DNA of 64,000 nt from Collybia mongolica (lineage: Eukaryota > Basidiomycota > Agaricomycetes > Agaricales > Clitocybaceae), in contig JAAXNY010000009.1 of NCBI GenBank assembly GCA_013420905.1, positions 1,984,001 through 2,048,000 on the forward strand, given 5' to 3'. This document shows positions 28,201 through 40,200 of the stretch, piece after piece. The notes under the pieces were generated by a model. The model had not been told where the DNA came from and searched no databases. It saw only the letters and a program-made list of their open reading frames with translations. Position numbers and translations under genes: made by a program. Each line of letters starts with the position of its first letter. Position 1 is the first letter of the stretch.

Positions 28201-31200
28201 TCCTTCTCTGAACCAAAGCTATCTGTTGTCCATTGCAGTGGGCTCGATGAGTGAACGACTTGAACCCAGGCCCCAGCGTCCGTAATGAAATGGAATGAAG
28301 TTCGAAGAATGGCGAATGTCTGAATAGCTTGATTCCAAGCCTCGCGTAGGCGACCGACCGACACGCCGTTTGCGAGTTGCAAAGGGAAGGCGTGTACATA
28401 CAAGGCACCCTGGGAGTTGATCGTCTGTGTCGAAATTCAGTTGAGAACATTACGCATGTAACAAATCGCGAACCTGGGAAAGCATTCCTGCCTGGAGTGC
28501 TGTGGTTGGAAATACACTGATCTGGTCACCTACAGTCAATTTGAATTGACCTAGGGGTATAGATGCGCGCAGGGTGGCAAGTGTTTCGGAGAATTTTTGG
28601 TCTCCAACATTCTCTGCGAAGGCTCTGGGAAAACTACGATTCGTGATGTAGTTTCCGAACTTCTTTAAGGTCGAATATTTCATCAAGTCAATCGCCGCAA
28701 CATTATAGCCTTGCTGTTGGAGGGTTCTGGAAAGCCCCACAGATTTGATAGAGTCCAGTCCGAGGGTTATTAGCGATGTGGTGTCGGTTACTATGCGTTC
28801 ATCAACACCTAGAAATTCCGATATAATGCACCGTAAATCCTGGATTGTTTTGGGTTCAATTTCTATGGTTTCGTCTGAATCGTCGATATTTTCGCGGATG
28901 TGGACGACCCGACTAGATGAATCAATCTCTTCTCCAATCATTTGATAACCTCCAGCTCCGATCTTCAAGGTGACGTCTTCATATCTTTCCAATAAACAAG
29001 CAACAAATCCGGGTTTGAAGTCGAATTCTGTCCAGGAGGCCTGTACAGACAAGCTGTCGTCGTCTTGGTCGATGACTACCTCAATGGAGAGTACATACTA
29101 GAGAGGTATAAACTGCAGTGCTAATGCAAAGATAATGGTTTTTGTTGACTCACATCAGCTTCGGGTTGTTCACTTTCAAGCACTTCCCATATTTCTGAGG
29201 CAGTGTTCGCCTTTACTGAGACTGAAAACAACGTGTCGAATAGAGGTTGGCCTGGGCGAACCCAATTTTGCACTTTGCCCAACGGAACATGCTCGACTTC
29301 CACCACTGCAGATATTTTTTGTTGGATTTCGTGCAAGATGTTGCCTGGAAGCCCGAAGTTTACTCTCGTTGGAACCACGGATACCATAGGAGCCATGGCA
29401 GCTTCGACATTATGAACGGAAATTAAACGACCTGAGCGGATCACCTATACCTTTGTGAGACAAGGGAATAGAAGCTCTGGAAACCACATACTCCGAAAGA
29501 TACATCGTCACTCTGATAAATCTTGTTTGCAACAATACTGGCGAACGTACAGGTCAACAGTGCCTGTATTGTGACCTTTTGTGAGCTAGCCAAACTCTTC
29601 ACTATCGAAAGCGGCGACTTGAAAGCGGTAACCTGGCGTATCGTGGGCGACACTTTTGCATGTCTCAGAGACTTGTGAGGCCAGAAGAAGCCTTTGAAAT
29701 AGTCGATCCAGAATGCGCGAGCTTTTTCCAAGTCAACACAAGCAATTTGGTCAAGAATCTCTGAAAGCATTACAGGTGGCCTAGGAATATGTTCAAGATA
29801 CTCGCGTTCAATATCATTCATCAAAAGCGGTAGAGATATTCCGTCGAAGAGGGCATGATGGATGGATAGTATAATAAAAGTGGGGCCGCTTGAAGTGTAG
29901 GCACAAATGCGCAACGGTGGGATTACAGACAGGGTCTTGTTAATGGCCTTGGATGTGACTGCCGCCTCTGCTTCCAGAAACCATTGCGTAAACTCCCGTG
30001 CGTCCGTCAAGTTTGTTTCCTTCCGCTGCCAGCATGGATGAGACACATCGGAATCAAGTACAACTTGTACCAAAGCACTACTGAAATGGAAGACCGTTCT
30101 GTCGAAACTTAGTGTCTGAGTTTGAAAGTTATATATAAGCATGAGATTTACCTCAAGATGGAGTGCCTTTCGACAACTATTTGCAAGGCGCGTCGAAGGC
30201 GATCAAGAGAGACGTCCAATTTGCACGCAACGATTACGTGCTGGACGTACATCGTCTCATGATCAGCGGATCGCGATAATACGCCTTCTTGAACGCTGAA
30301 TGGGGGAAGGATATCCTCGATGGTGTTTTGTGGGTAACTCTGGTAGATCTCAGACTTCCAACGGGAAGAGAACTTCTTCACATATGAGCCTGGCGGTCCT
30401 GGTGACAATTCCGAGCTGGATGGCCGCATTAAGGAGGAGATGCCGGACAGGGTAGGAGTTAACATGATGTCCAACGCAGCGATACGCTTGCCAAAGGTCG
30501 TCGTGAGATCCGAGGCAAGTCGTATGACTGCTAACGAGTCCAATCCGCACTCAAAAATATTGATGTTGGGGTGCGGAAAGGCCAGTGGCATCGCAGTGTG
30601 CCTGACAAGGACGGTGAAAACATCCTGTTCCAGTTCTGTCGCCGGCCTGGCTTCCGATACCGTGCTGTCGCTCGTAATCAAAGACGCGAGGGCCTCAATA
30701 TCGAGCCCGTTGAATAGATTGATGAGCGAATTAGCGTCCGACTTTCCATTTGAGCTCAGAGGAAGCCAAGAAAGTGGGATTATGTGACTTGGTCTCATGT
30801 ATCTGGCCAACTCAACATCACAAACGTGTCTGATGCTCTCCAACAATCCGCTCGGAGCTGCAGCAACGGCGGGCTTGGCAGACTTCCGTATAGATACAGA
30901 GACCGAAGGGTCCCATGCTACGAAAGAGACCAGCTGTTCTGTTCCTATCAGGGGATGTTTGGCGAGAACTGTGGAGGCGTCCAGCACAAAAGTCGAAGAT
31001 GTAGGAGCCGCTTTCCGGATGATAGAAGATATACCTTCTGATTCGATACGAACGCCCCTCAATTTGATCTGTGTGTCGATGCGTCCAAGGATTTCTAAGG
31101 TCGAGTCGGGCATCATTCCTGATGGGGACCACAAATTCAATTTGGGTCGAGGGAAGATCAAAAACCAAAAACTTACGAACTAAGTCCCCTGTCCGATAAG

Positions 31201-33345
31201 ACCACCTTCCTTTCTCGGGCCACTCCAAAAACACTTTTTCGGTAAGGTCTGGTCGGCCGTGATATCCTCGTCCGATCAGGGGGCCTTCAACAACAAGCTC
31301 ACCTATGCCCCCACGAAGTAGAATGTTGAGGTTTGAGTCTACTACCTGTTTGATTCGTCATTAATGCTATGGGCTTCGCCGGGTTATGTAACTCACATAT
31401 GCAGAAACGTTCGCAAATGGGCGTCCTATATTTGACTTTGGTGTCTCAGGATCCATAAACCGTGCACAACACCCAATAGTTGCTTCACTTGGACCATAAA
31501 AATTGGCCAGGCGAACTTGTGGATGGTTGGTCCACTTATCCAGGATCTAGGACAACTGATTGAACGAATTTGGTGCCGAGACAATTTGCATGAATACTGA
31601 CCGAATCGCTCATCTTCTCACCTCCGCTGGCGATATAACGCAATGTCATACCTTCTCCGCCTCCATCCACAGCCCCCATAGTAGCCTCAATCAGACTCGG
31701 AACGATGCCAAGATGTGTTATCCCGAGCAGCTGAACGAAGAAAGGTAGATTTTCGAGGAGTTGTGAGCGCGGAGCACTGTGCAGAGGCATTCCAAGAACC
31801 AACGGGACGAATGTTTCAGCAAGATGAACATCGAATGCAATAGCTGTGAAAGGCGATTGAGAAATGGCCAAACACAGAAGAATTGACGACAAACAAGCCA
31901 CTGCAAGGTAACGTCCTTGGGTCAAGTCATCCATGCGAACATCTGCTGCTGTACTGCTGAGCGCAAGTAATGCTTGTGACAAGCCTCTATGGGTCAATAA
32001 ACATCCCTTTGGGTTCCCCGTTGTACCTAATAGAATGTATTAGGGTTCTGATACTAACATGACAATCATTGAAATATACCAGACGTATAAAGTAGAAATG
32101 CGAGCCCATCCAAAACCGAGACATTTAAGGGAACATCTATTTCGGTTTTAATTGCATCCTGTATCTCTCCCGAATCGAGGAAGATAGTCGAATCCCCGAA
32201 AAGAGACAGGGGGGATACATCCCCCGAAGTGAGGACAAAGCGTGCATTTGAATCCCGAGCAATATAAGCCTTGCGTTCCGCAGGCAATTCTGGGTCAATC
32301 TTTAACACGTTGGAGAATGATGAGATACAAAGTACGGGAATAGGAAAATACGCACGGGAACATAGCAGCCTCCAGAGCGCATAGCTGCTATCAAAGATAC
32401 ATGGAAATTTAAGTCGCGGTTCATGTAAACTGCCACTCTATCTTCGTTCTTGAGTCCCAGCTTTCGCAACCACCATGCCAATTGGTTGGCCTTTTTGTCC
32501 AGTTCCGCATAAGTGATTGACTCGCAGTCGTCAATCGTTGTTCCAGAGAACAAATTTGGATACCATCGCACTGCGGTAGATTGGGGAGATGTAATGGCGC
32601 GTTGAGCAAGGTAATCCGTGACAAAACGAGCAGAAACCGGGGGTGAATATACTTTAGCAAGGGCCTCATCATCAAGTGCTCTATCATATATGGAGACGAG
32701 CCGAGATGGAACGGGGAGTGTCGATGTAATAGGAAAGTCGGGGTGTGTCTGAGCAAGCGAGGCGAGTGCAGACACCTGTGCAAGAATCTGATGTGATATG
32801 GATGGGTGTGTATGCGTTTGCGAGCTTGACAAGTGAGCGATACACTTGGTGACATCATAGACGAAATGAAGAGGATAGCTTGACCGAATAACAGTCGTGT
32901 CCGACGAAAACCGACAAAGGGCAAGACAAGGTGCCTGCTTGTCGCTGATGTCAAGGACACGTCGGATAGAATCGATGGAGATCCGACCCTCTTGTAGATT
33001 TGAAAGGCTGAGGTTTACTCCTGCGGAAATGTCTGCCCATGTGTCGCACTCGCCCCATGAAATTCTAACAAACCGGACGCTGTCGCTATCGACCAATTGA
33101 ACAGCGATTAGGACATCGGATACACCGCAGTATGTGCCAAGAATTCGAGCAACCGCGGTGAGGATTTCCGGGACTGAGTTCGCCTCAGTAATATGAGGGA
33201 TTCGAAGGGTTGTGGAATAGATATCGTCACGAGGTGCACGCGTTGCAGAAAGGTCAGGCCATTCTAACAAGTCGTATCCTTTTAGGAACTGGCGGGTTTG
33301 GTGGAAATCTATCCCTTCGCTTTCTGGTAAGGGGACAGAGGCCAT
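25261..33345 (-). CDS. Siderophore non-ribosomal peptide synthetase, A-T-C-T-C-T-C
   Basis: The protein is about 2,450 residues. After an N-terminal region of about 280 residues there is one adenylation domain: ITYAELDKKANQLAWWLR, LLYTSGTTGNPKG split by an intron near 32,080, FYGPSEATIGCCARF, and GRWSYRTGDLVR. Then come three carrier-condensation sets. Carrier serines: ECGLDSLAVI (about 30,550), TLGLDSIKSVG (about 28,760), ALGIDSITAIQ (about 26,930). Condensation motifs: SIHHALFDGIS (about 29,860), MHHALYDGIS (about 28,050), and MHLHHFQFDAWTLP (about 26,270). The first two are canonical HHxxxDG; the last is HHxxxDA. The C-terminus closes WACAVEKALGIS. One A domain with three T-C units suggests a trimer of one hydroxamate building block, like the basidioferrin-type synthetases as I recall them. 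The divergent ornithine monooxygenase supports a siderophore product. Confidence 0.9.
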
Positions 33346-33520
33346 GGGTAGCGTATGTTGTAAGGGGATGTTATGTGAATCGTTCGTGTTGAATTTTGGG
33401 AACCTGTGCCCAAAAGGCACGGGGCTTTTGAGATTTCCGGGGAAGATTTATGCATATATCGGAGAAAGGTCGTAAACCCGTGTTCTGGATATGCAAGATC
33501 GATGGGTGAAAACATTGTTC

Positions 33521-33537
33521 TTTTTTTTTTTTTTTTT
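33521..33537. repeat. Poly(dA:dT) tract, 17 bp
   Basis: There are seventeen consecutive T on the plus strand, 176 bp upstream of the NRPS start codon. Such tracts exclude nucleosomes in fungi, so it may mark the NRPS core promoter; it may also simply be a homopolymer. Confidence 0.55.
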
Positions 33538-33657
33538 GCAATGTGCCTCGTAGTCGGGATGACTTGGCTGGCAAAAGCATGCGCAATCTAATCAGATATC
33601 ATCCGAGAAATTCCGTGATTGGCCAGAACGGGAGCTTGGCAAGGGCCATCAGACGCT

Positions 33658-33666
33658 ATCAGATAA
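33658..33666 (+). promoter_or_regulatory. Candidate iron-regulatory GATA element ATCAGATAA
   Basis: The sequence ATCAGATAA matches exactly the ATCWGATAA consensus reported for SreA/HapX-type iron regulation in filamentous fungi; Urbs1 and Cir1 are the basidiomycete counterparts. A near match, ATCAGATAT, sits 67 bp to the left at 33591-33599. Position between the two siderophore genes makes function plausible. Confidence 0.6.
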
Positions 33667-33995
33667 GACAAACGTCACAATCTGATTAGATCACCACACG
33701 AACCTTACAATTTCACCTTCTTAGTCGCCGTCGTCTAGGAAAAAATCTTCCAAAACTCGGTTCCGGTGTTTTCTTCCGTATCTAAGCCAGGGTCCGTGGG
33801 TCTGGGTGTCATATCACGAATGCCCTAGAGTCTCCAATATTTTATCCTGCTCCATGTGGCACATGAATCTTTAGATTTCCACCCACCCCAGATTTGCCGG
33901 TTTCGTTATTTACCTTACCTATAAGATATTCATCTTCGCTGCTTTGGTCCACATACAGCTTTTGCCCCATTCACACCCCTTCCTACCAGTCAACC

Positions 33996-35969
33996 ATGTC
34001 ACCTTCATTGATCAACCATCCGGAAAACATTTATGATTTAGTTGGACTTGGATTTGGTCCAGCGAACCTCGCCATTGCCGGCGCATTGGTAGAGAAGTGG
34101 CATTCATCAGATGTGAGCTCATGACCGTCCCCCCTTCCACTCCCCTTTCACAAGACTGACGACTACCGCACGGATAGTGTGGTACATGTGTTACTCCCGT
34201 GAAAAACGCTCTCTTTATCGAGAAACACGACAAATTTCGTTGGCACCCCGGGATGCTTCTACCAGGTGCCAGGATGCAAATAAGGTGAGTGAGAAACTGT
34301 ACATTCAGATTTTTGAATCTTACTTTTCAACGCCACCCAAGTTTCATGAAGGACCTTGCGACGCTTCGAAGTCCACAATCGCCGATCACTTTTCTTTCAT
34401 ATCTACATAGCCAGAATCGACTAGTAGCATTCATAAACCGAGGTTCGACTATCCCCACGCGCAAGGAATATGCGGACTATCTTTCTTGGGCAGCGAATTT
34501 TGTTGAGGACAATGGCGTCTCCGTCATGTATGGCCATGAAGTCACCGGGATTAGCAAGGGACAGGATGATACCATCCACATCCGTAGTCGCAATGTGGGT
34601 ACTGGTGGGGAGCGGGTCGTACGAGCTCGTATGTTTGCGGTATTCATAAAGAACTTAAGAAACTCACATATTCGTGTAGGCGATCTTGTCATGTCTCCTG
34701 GCGGTGCCCCCCGCATTCCTGAGTCCTTGGGGCCAATATCAAAGCATCCATTCGTAATACACAGTTCGGCGTATGTTACTACCATCGACACCATTATCAG
34801 CGCCTTTGCGCCAGGGGGACGCCCCCTTCGCGTGGCTGTAGTTGGCTCTGGACAATCGGCCGCTGAGGTCACAATGGACCTACGCGACCGCTTGGCCTCC
34901 ATTCGAACCACTGGGTCTAGGCATGAAGTAGATATGCTCATTCGCAAGGGTTCACTAAAACCAAGCGACGACTCACCTTTTGCCAACGAAGTCTTTGATC
35001 CAACTTGTGGGTTTTTCTTATCTCTTCGCATCATTTACCATCAATGTAGCACCTTCACAGCTACGAATGCTTGGTTCAACATGCCGTCAGAACGGATACG
35101 AGATTCAAGGCTATCAGAATATAAGTCAACTAATTATGGCGTCGTCAATCCTCGAACACTGGAAATGGTTTGTTACCTTCTCCAAGTTGCGCTGAAACGA
35201 AGTTGATAGAACTTTTATCTAGCTGCACGAAATGGTCTATGAACAAAACCTGGACGATGATATCGCTCAGCGCACCAATTCAACTGTGTCACGACAACCC
35301 CGCATAAACATTATCCCTTATACTTCCGTCGTCGCTACCAGCGTGCTTGACGAATGCCCCTCGTCCAACTTACTACTTTCGGCCGAGACGAACAACCTGA
35401 CGCGAACCACCAGTTCATTCGTCGTCATCACCCAAAATTTAATTTCTCGCGTCATATCCGAGCTGAAATACGACATTGTTGTTTGTGCGACGGGATATCA
35501 ACGTTCCTCCTGGATAGACCTTTTGAAATCCTCTGACCTTGCAACGCATTTCGGGCTTCATGGTGCTTCACCGGCCGTCAACCTCTTACCGGAAAACAGA
35601 CGTTCATCTGCCCAACGCAACGATGGCCGACTAATGTCATATGACATGAATGTTATTGAGTTGAGCTCAGAAACATCGTCACCAACGAGCATGAGTAGTT
35701 GTAGCACCCCCCCGACTTCCCCGGACCCTTCAACTTTCTCATCGATGCATATCGATAGCCAGATCCCTGACACAGTCTACATTTCACGAAATTACCAGCT
35801 GCTTCCCTCTCGCCCTGAGGAGTCAGAAGACAAGAATTCATCCTTCAAACCCAGGATCTATTTGCAGGGTGTTGAAGAGGCGACGCATGGTTTGAGTGAT
35901 ACACTTCTCAGTGTTCTAGGTGTCAGAGCCGGAGAGGTCGTCACGGACATTTGTAACCAGAAAAACTAA
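33996..35969 (+). CDS. SIDA: L-ornithine N5-monooxygenase (SidA type)
   Basis: This flavoenzyme hydroxylates L-ornithine at N5 using NADPH and O2, the first committed step of hydroxamate siderophore synthesis. The FAD site is at the N-terminus ([18 protein letters not shown]). The substrate/FAD region reads [20 protein letters not shown] and [20 protein letters not shown], the NADPH site is [20 protein letters not shown], and the C-terminal family motif is [14 protein letters not shown]. Exons are joined by GT-AG introns, for example around 34113-34173, 34283-34342 and 34632-34679. A Ser/Thr/Pro-rich insert ([20 protein letters not shown]) precedes the conserved C-terminal part. No transacylase or transporter gene is seen beside it in this window. 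Confidence 0.93.
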
Positions 35970-36311
35970 ACATTAGTAGGAGCATGTCACAGCTGGGGTA
36001 TCTGGAAAGTATTGGCCCTTTAATTGTGTATAATATAGAAGATCTTTCGAATTAGATAGTTCGAGACTTACTATGCAGTGGATACGTTTCCAATGTTGCA
36101 TATGCAAGGAATAAGGACCAGGCAAGGACTTGGCACAAGAAAGTTCAAGGGGATGCGCATGAGTCTGATTCAGTACCGACCATGACCCGACAAATAGGAT
36201 GACTAATTCGTGCACGCTCCCTTAACCCCGTGACCCTTACCGTGAGCACATGCTTAGCCCAAATTGTTGCAATTGGTCTCGATCGTCTTCTTCTGACCAT
36301 TTTGCCTCGCC
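35970..36311. other. Intergenic, 3' of monooxygenase / promoter of RLP24
   Basis: This 342 bp stretch lies between two plus-strand genes. I see no conserved ORF, RNA gene or repeat. Confidence 0.5.
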
Positions 36312-37096
36312 ATGCGTATAGAAAAATGCTACTTTTGTTCGACGAACGTGTACCCTGGTCATGGTGTGAATCCCGGCTTTTATTTTGATCGTTCTAACAC
36401 CGTGAACCAGGCTCTGCATTCGTTCGAAATGACGCAAAAGTTTTTAGATTCTGCACATCCAAGTGCGGCGCCCTTTTCGTTGTCAAGATATACTTTTATG
36501 TTAATAAATCTTCTCAGATGCCATAAAAATTTCAAGTAAACCTAATATTAGTTTACTTTGACCTAATCTCATGGCAGTTACCAGGATGAAACGGAATCCC
36601 CGTAAAGTGCGGTGGACGAAGGCTTTTAGAAAGGCAGCAGGCAAGGAAATGACCATTGTGAGCCTCCTTCCTCTATGAACGGCAAATATACCAATGAATT
36701 ATTATCAGGATTCAACAATCGACTTTGAGAAACGAAGAAACGTGCCTATTCGCTACGACCGCGATCTCGTACAGACCACTATCAAGGCCATGAAACGGGT
36801 AGAGGAGATCAAAAGCCGTAGAGAGCGTGCGTTCTTTAAGAATAGGTACGACACACCCCATTACCATGACATCGAAGTCCACACATCTCTCCAGGATGGC
36901 GGTCAGTCGCGAAAAGCAAAGGGCGCATCGTCGGAAGACTATGGATGCAGCGAAGGCATCTGTCAAATTGCACAAACCTATGGCGGTCGAATTATCAGAG
37001 ACGTCGAAGATCCGGGAGAAAATCAAGGTGTCTACAAAGTCTTTCAGTGCACTTGTGCGAGGAGAGGGTCGGTCGATGGGAATGGATATCGACTGA
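36312..37096 (+). CDS. RLP24: Ribosome biogenesis protein Rlp24 (L24e-like)
   Basis: Rlp24 occupies the eL24 position on pre-60S particles and recruits the Drg1 ATPase for its own release. The start [20 protein letters not shown] carries the first two zinc-binding cysteines. After short introns the sequence continues [20 protein letters not shown] with the other two, then [40 protein letters not shown] and [20 protein letters not shown], ending SMGMDID. Six exons are read; several are very short (for example 17 nt encoding part of CHKNF). The basic tail and the YDRDLV block separate Rlp24 from ribosomal eL24 itself. The gene appears complete. Confidence 0.94.
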
Positions 37097-37229
37097 TTAT
37101 TTTATCTCTCATGCTCGCTCTTTCTACAGTTTGTACAGATCGACCTTGTAATTTTGACATTATAATTGAAATACGGGGATATAAAACCATAAATACGGTG
37201 GAGTAGAATTATTCAAATAAAAGGATACG

Positions 37230-40200
37230 TCAATGGCTCTTGTACTTGGCCTCGTTGTCATGTCGAATGTTCGGATCCAGAGTATTATGAAGTCCAAGCA
37301 GTGTCTGGCTGACTGCCTCGCTTGCCCCAATCATAGGTCTCAACACCGCGATGGGAACAGCTCGTATGACTGATCGAACAGGGCCCTGGAAAGTATTAGT
37401 ATACGTGAAAATGAATCTGCCCAAAGGCTGTTGTACCTCGTTGCCTGATCGTTCATAGACTTCCATAGGAACGGCGAGGATGGTCTGAGCTGCCGAGTTG
37501 AAATTTCGTTGTAGGCTCTTGTAGGCTGATTGCATTCCTTCTTTGATATCAACGGGTTGTTGTGCATACTTTGAGATAACATCAGCCAATTCTTCGTCAT
37601 CGCTCCCTTCAACTCCATACTGATTCAGATCGTCAGCGAGAGTTGTGCTCTGCACAGCCTCTGCGGTAATAGATTTTTTTCCGCCTAAAACTCCTTCGGC
37701 TTGCTCTAGAATGACCTGTGTTCCTGTGGCCAATCGGGCACCCAATTTGATGGCCTCAATTGCAGTTGACTTTACAAAAGCCGTTGTACCCTTCTGCACG
37801 CCGCGGACAATCCTTCCGTCTTTCTTGTATTGTGCAATTGGAAGCAGAACAAGGTCTGCAATACCAGAACCAACATTCACTACAGAACGGATCGGTGCGA
37901 CTCCCGAAATCACTTCGACAAGCTGGGTAGCTTTGACGTCGGGGGTCCAAAGATCATTGAGTAGATCGAAGAACCGTGCCCATCCTGTAATCTATAACGG
38001 TATGAGGATGAGTGTAGTATGGATACTGTGAGACTTACACCAGCCAATGTGATATGTCGAAGTGTCATCTCAGCACCGTCAAAATGAAAAAAGTTCATGA
38101 GTTCAATTGTTTTCCCTTCTCTCAGCGCCCGATAATCCACACGCCTCGGCTTATAGTCTAGTTTAAGGTCGACAGGAAATACTTCAGCCAATTCTGTGGA
38201 AAGAAAATCGTGAGTAGATTGGTGGCTTCCTGTGGGTATCGCTCACGGAAATATATGTCATCACCGCCTCCCTGTGTATCAGAACCAGGGATTGCATGAG
38301 GATCTTTGAAACTAAAGAATTTTTTGAGGAAGTCAACAGCATCTTGATCGACATATAGTCGGAGGGGCAGGATCTTTGCCTTAAGAACAAGCTCAGAGTA
38401 TAGTTGATGATGTGGAGCTGGACTTACACGTAGCCTGGCCTCTTCTGAGGGGTGATCTGGGACGGGTCGAACTGTGCATAGCTCGACACGAATCATATTC
38501 GAATCAGTCTCCCGAATGTTGCCGTGTGAATCCGAACGCAGCTCGGTAAGAAATTTCTTCCACGTTGAAGTTTTGATGTGGTCGAGAATTTCTAGATTAT
38601 TAACGGTGATGAACGTCCGGGAAACCATTGGTTCATTAGGGCAATATTGATCCACTTCCGCTTGAAGGCCAGAAAGGCAAAACTCCATGCTGGGGCCTTT
38701 CGACCGCGTCAATCGCTTTCCGTGCACACGCGTCGACCGTTGCCGGGGTTTTCCGACCACTGGGGACTGAAGAGACTGCCATGAACTCTGACTAGCCATC
38801 TCAACATCATCCTTCAACTCGTCATCGATAGCAGTGAGCAGTGCCCCTGGTTCCATTTCATCAATGTCCTGATCGAGTCCGATGTAGAGAGAATTGAAGA
38901 GAAGGGCACTGGTGTCTTCAACGATGGGATCTTGAGCCTGACCTTTTGCGACCAGCTGTCTGATTTTCGCCAGTCGGCGCCTCATTTCCTTCACTTCCTC
39001 TTCGATTACTTTTCTTGTCCTTACCCAGTCATAACCTTCGTACAGGAGCAGAGTGACGTCAGCATGGTGGACACGCAGACACAAGGTTTTTTCTGCTACT
39101 CTGATGTAATAGATGAGACCACTGGCGTGTTTCTATAAGCATAACTCACCCGATATTCGTAGGATCCACGTCGGGAGGTAAATCGTCAAAGTACCCTTCA
39201 GTTAATTGAATGCCCTCTGGTCGAAGGATTTTGATTGTCTCGCCACCAACTCTCGACACGATTCCAGTGCCGTCGGATGTTGCAGCTAGGGAGGCTCGTT
39301 CGTCTTCATTATCCTCATTATTGAACTCATCTAGATCATCATCACGAAGTTCTCGTAGGCCTGCTGCTGCACCAAAAGATTCGTCCAGATAATCCATGTT
39401 TGTGGGCAGATCGTCATTTATCATGTCAGGAGCCGGCCCAATTTCGGGCATTCTTTGGAATGCTAGGTCCTCTATTGAGTCTAAGGACCGTTTAGTCATA
39501 GGACATCAATTATATATATGCTTATATTACTCATAATGCTGTAGTTCTTTGTGGGCTCTCTCGACACGATTGTTGGTCGCCGCCTGGGTCTTGACGGGCT
39601 GATGATAGGATAAACCCTTGGGATATAGAGTACGGAGCATTTGTTACGTACTGATTCTCTCTAGGCGGATTGAAGATAGAGGTGAGATCATCTGCGAATG
39701 CAGCGATGGCTGTTAAAGAATCCGCACAAAGATGGATTCTAAGGCCGACGTGGTTGATCTTGATCTGATAGAGTATTTCAGTTAAAAAACCACTTTGACC
39801 AACAAGACATATGAACGTGTGAATTAGCCGGTGATATTGCTTGGTTATGCTTGACATCCATGGCCAGTTCAGAAATCTCAGCAAAGAGTGCAAAGCCGCC
39901 TTCCTGGGTGTGATCATCAGTGAAGAACGGGAGTGAGCGAACAGCAGAGCAAACCTTCCAGAATGCAACTCCATGTCCCATTTTCTGGGGCACACTTCCA
40001 ACTTCTTGATCAGAGTTATCATCAATGAAGAGTAATGCGAGGGAGGATATATGAAATTGGAAAGGGAATTCTGAAGAGTCACCAATGACATCTGTGAAGA
40101 ACTCCGATTCACCAACATGGATTACCAGCACTCCAGGATGACGAGGAGCAAACATGCGTATCGAGCCATCCACAACCTTGAGAGAAATAGAAGTCCTCTC

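Larger units (their letters stand above)
33346..33995. promoter_or_regulatory. Bidirectional siderophore promoter region
   Basis: These 650 bp separate the divergent NRPS and ornithine monooxygenase starts. I count about eight GATA cores on both strands, with the best cluster at 33,591-33,666. A 17 bp T run lies at 33521-33537. The arrangement would let one iron-sensing regulator control both genes together. Confidence 0.65.
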
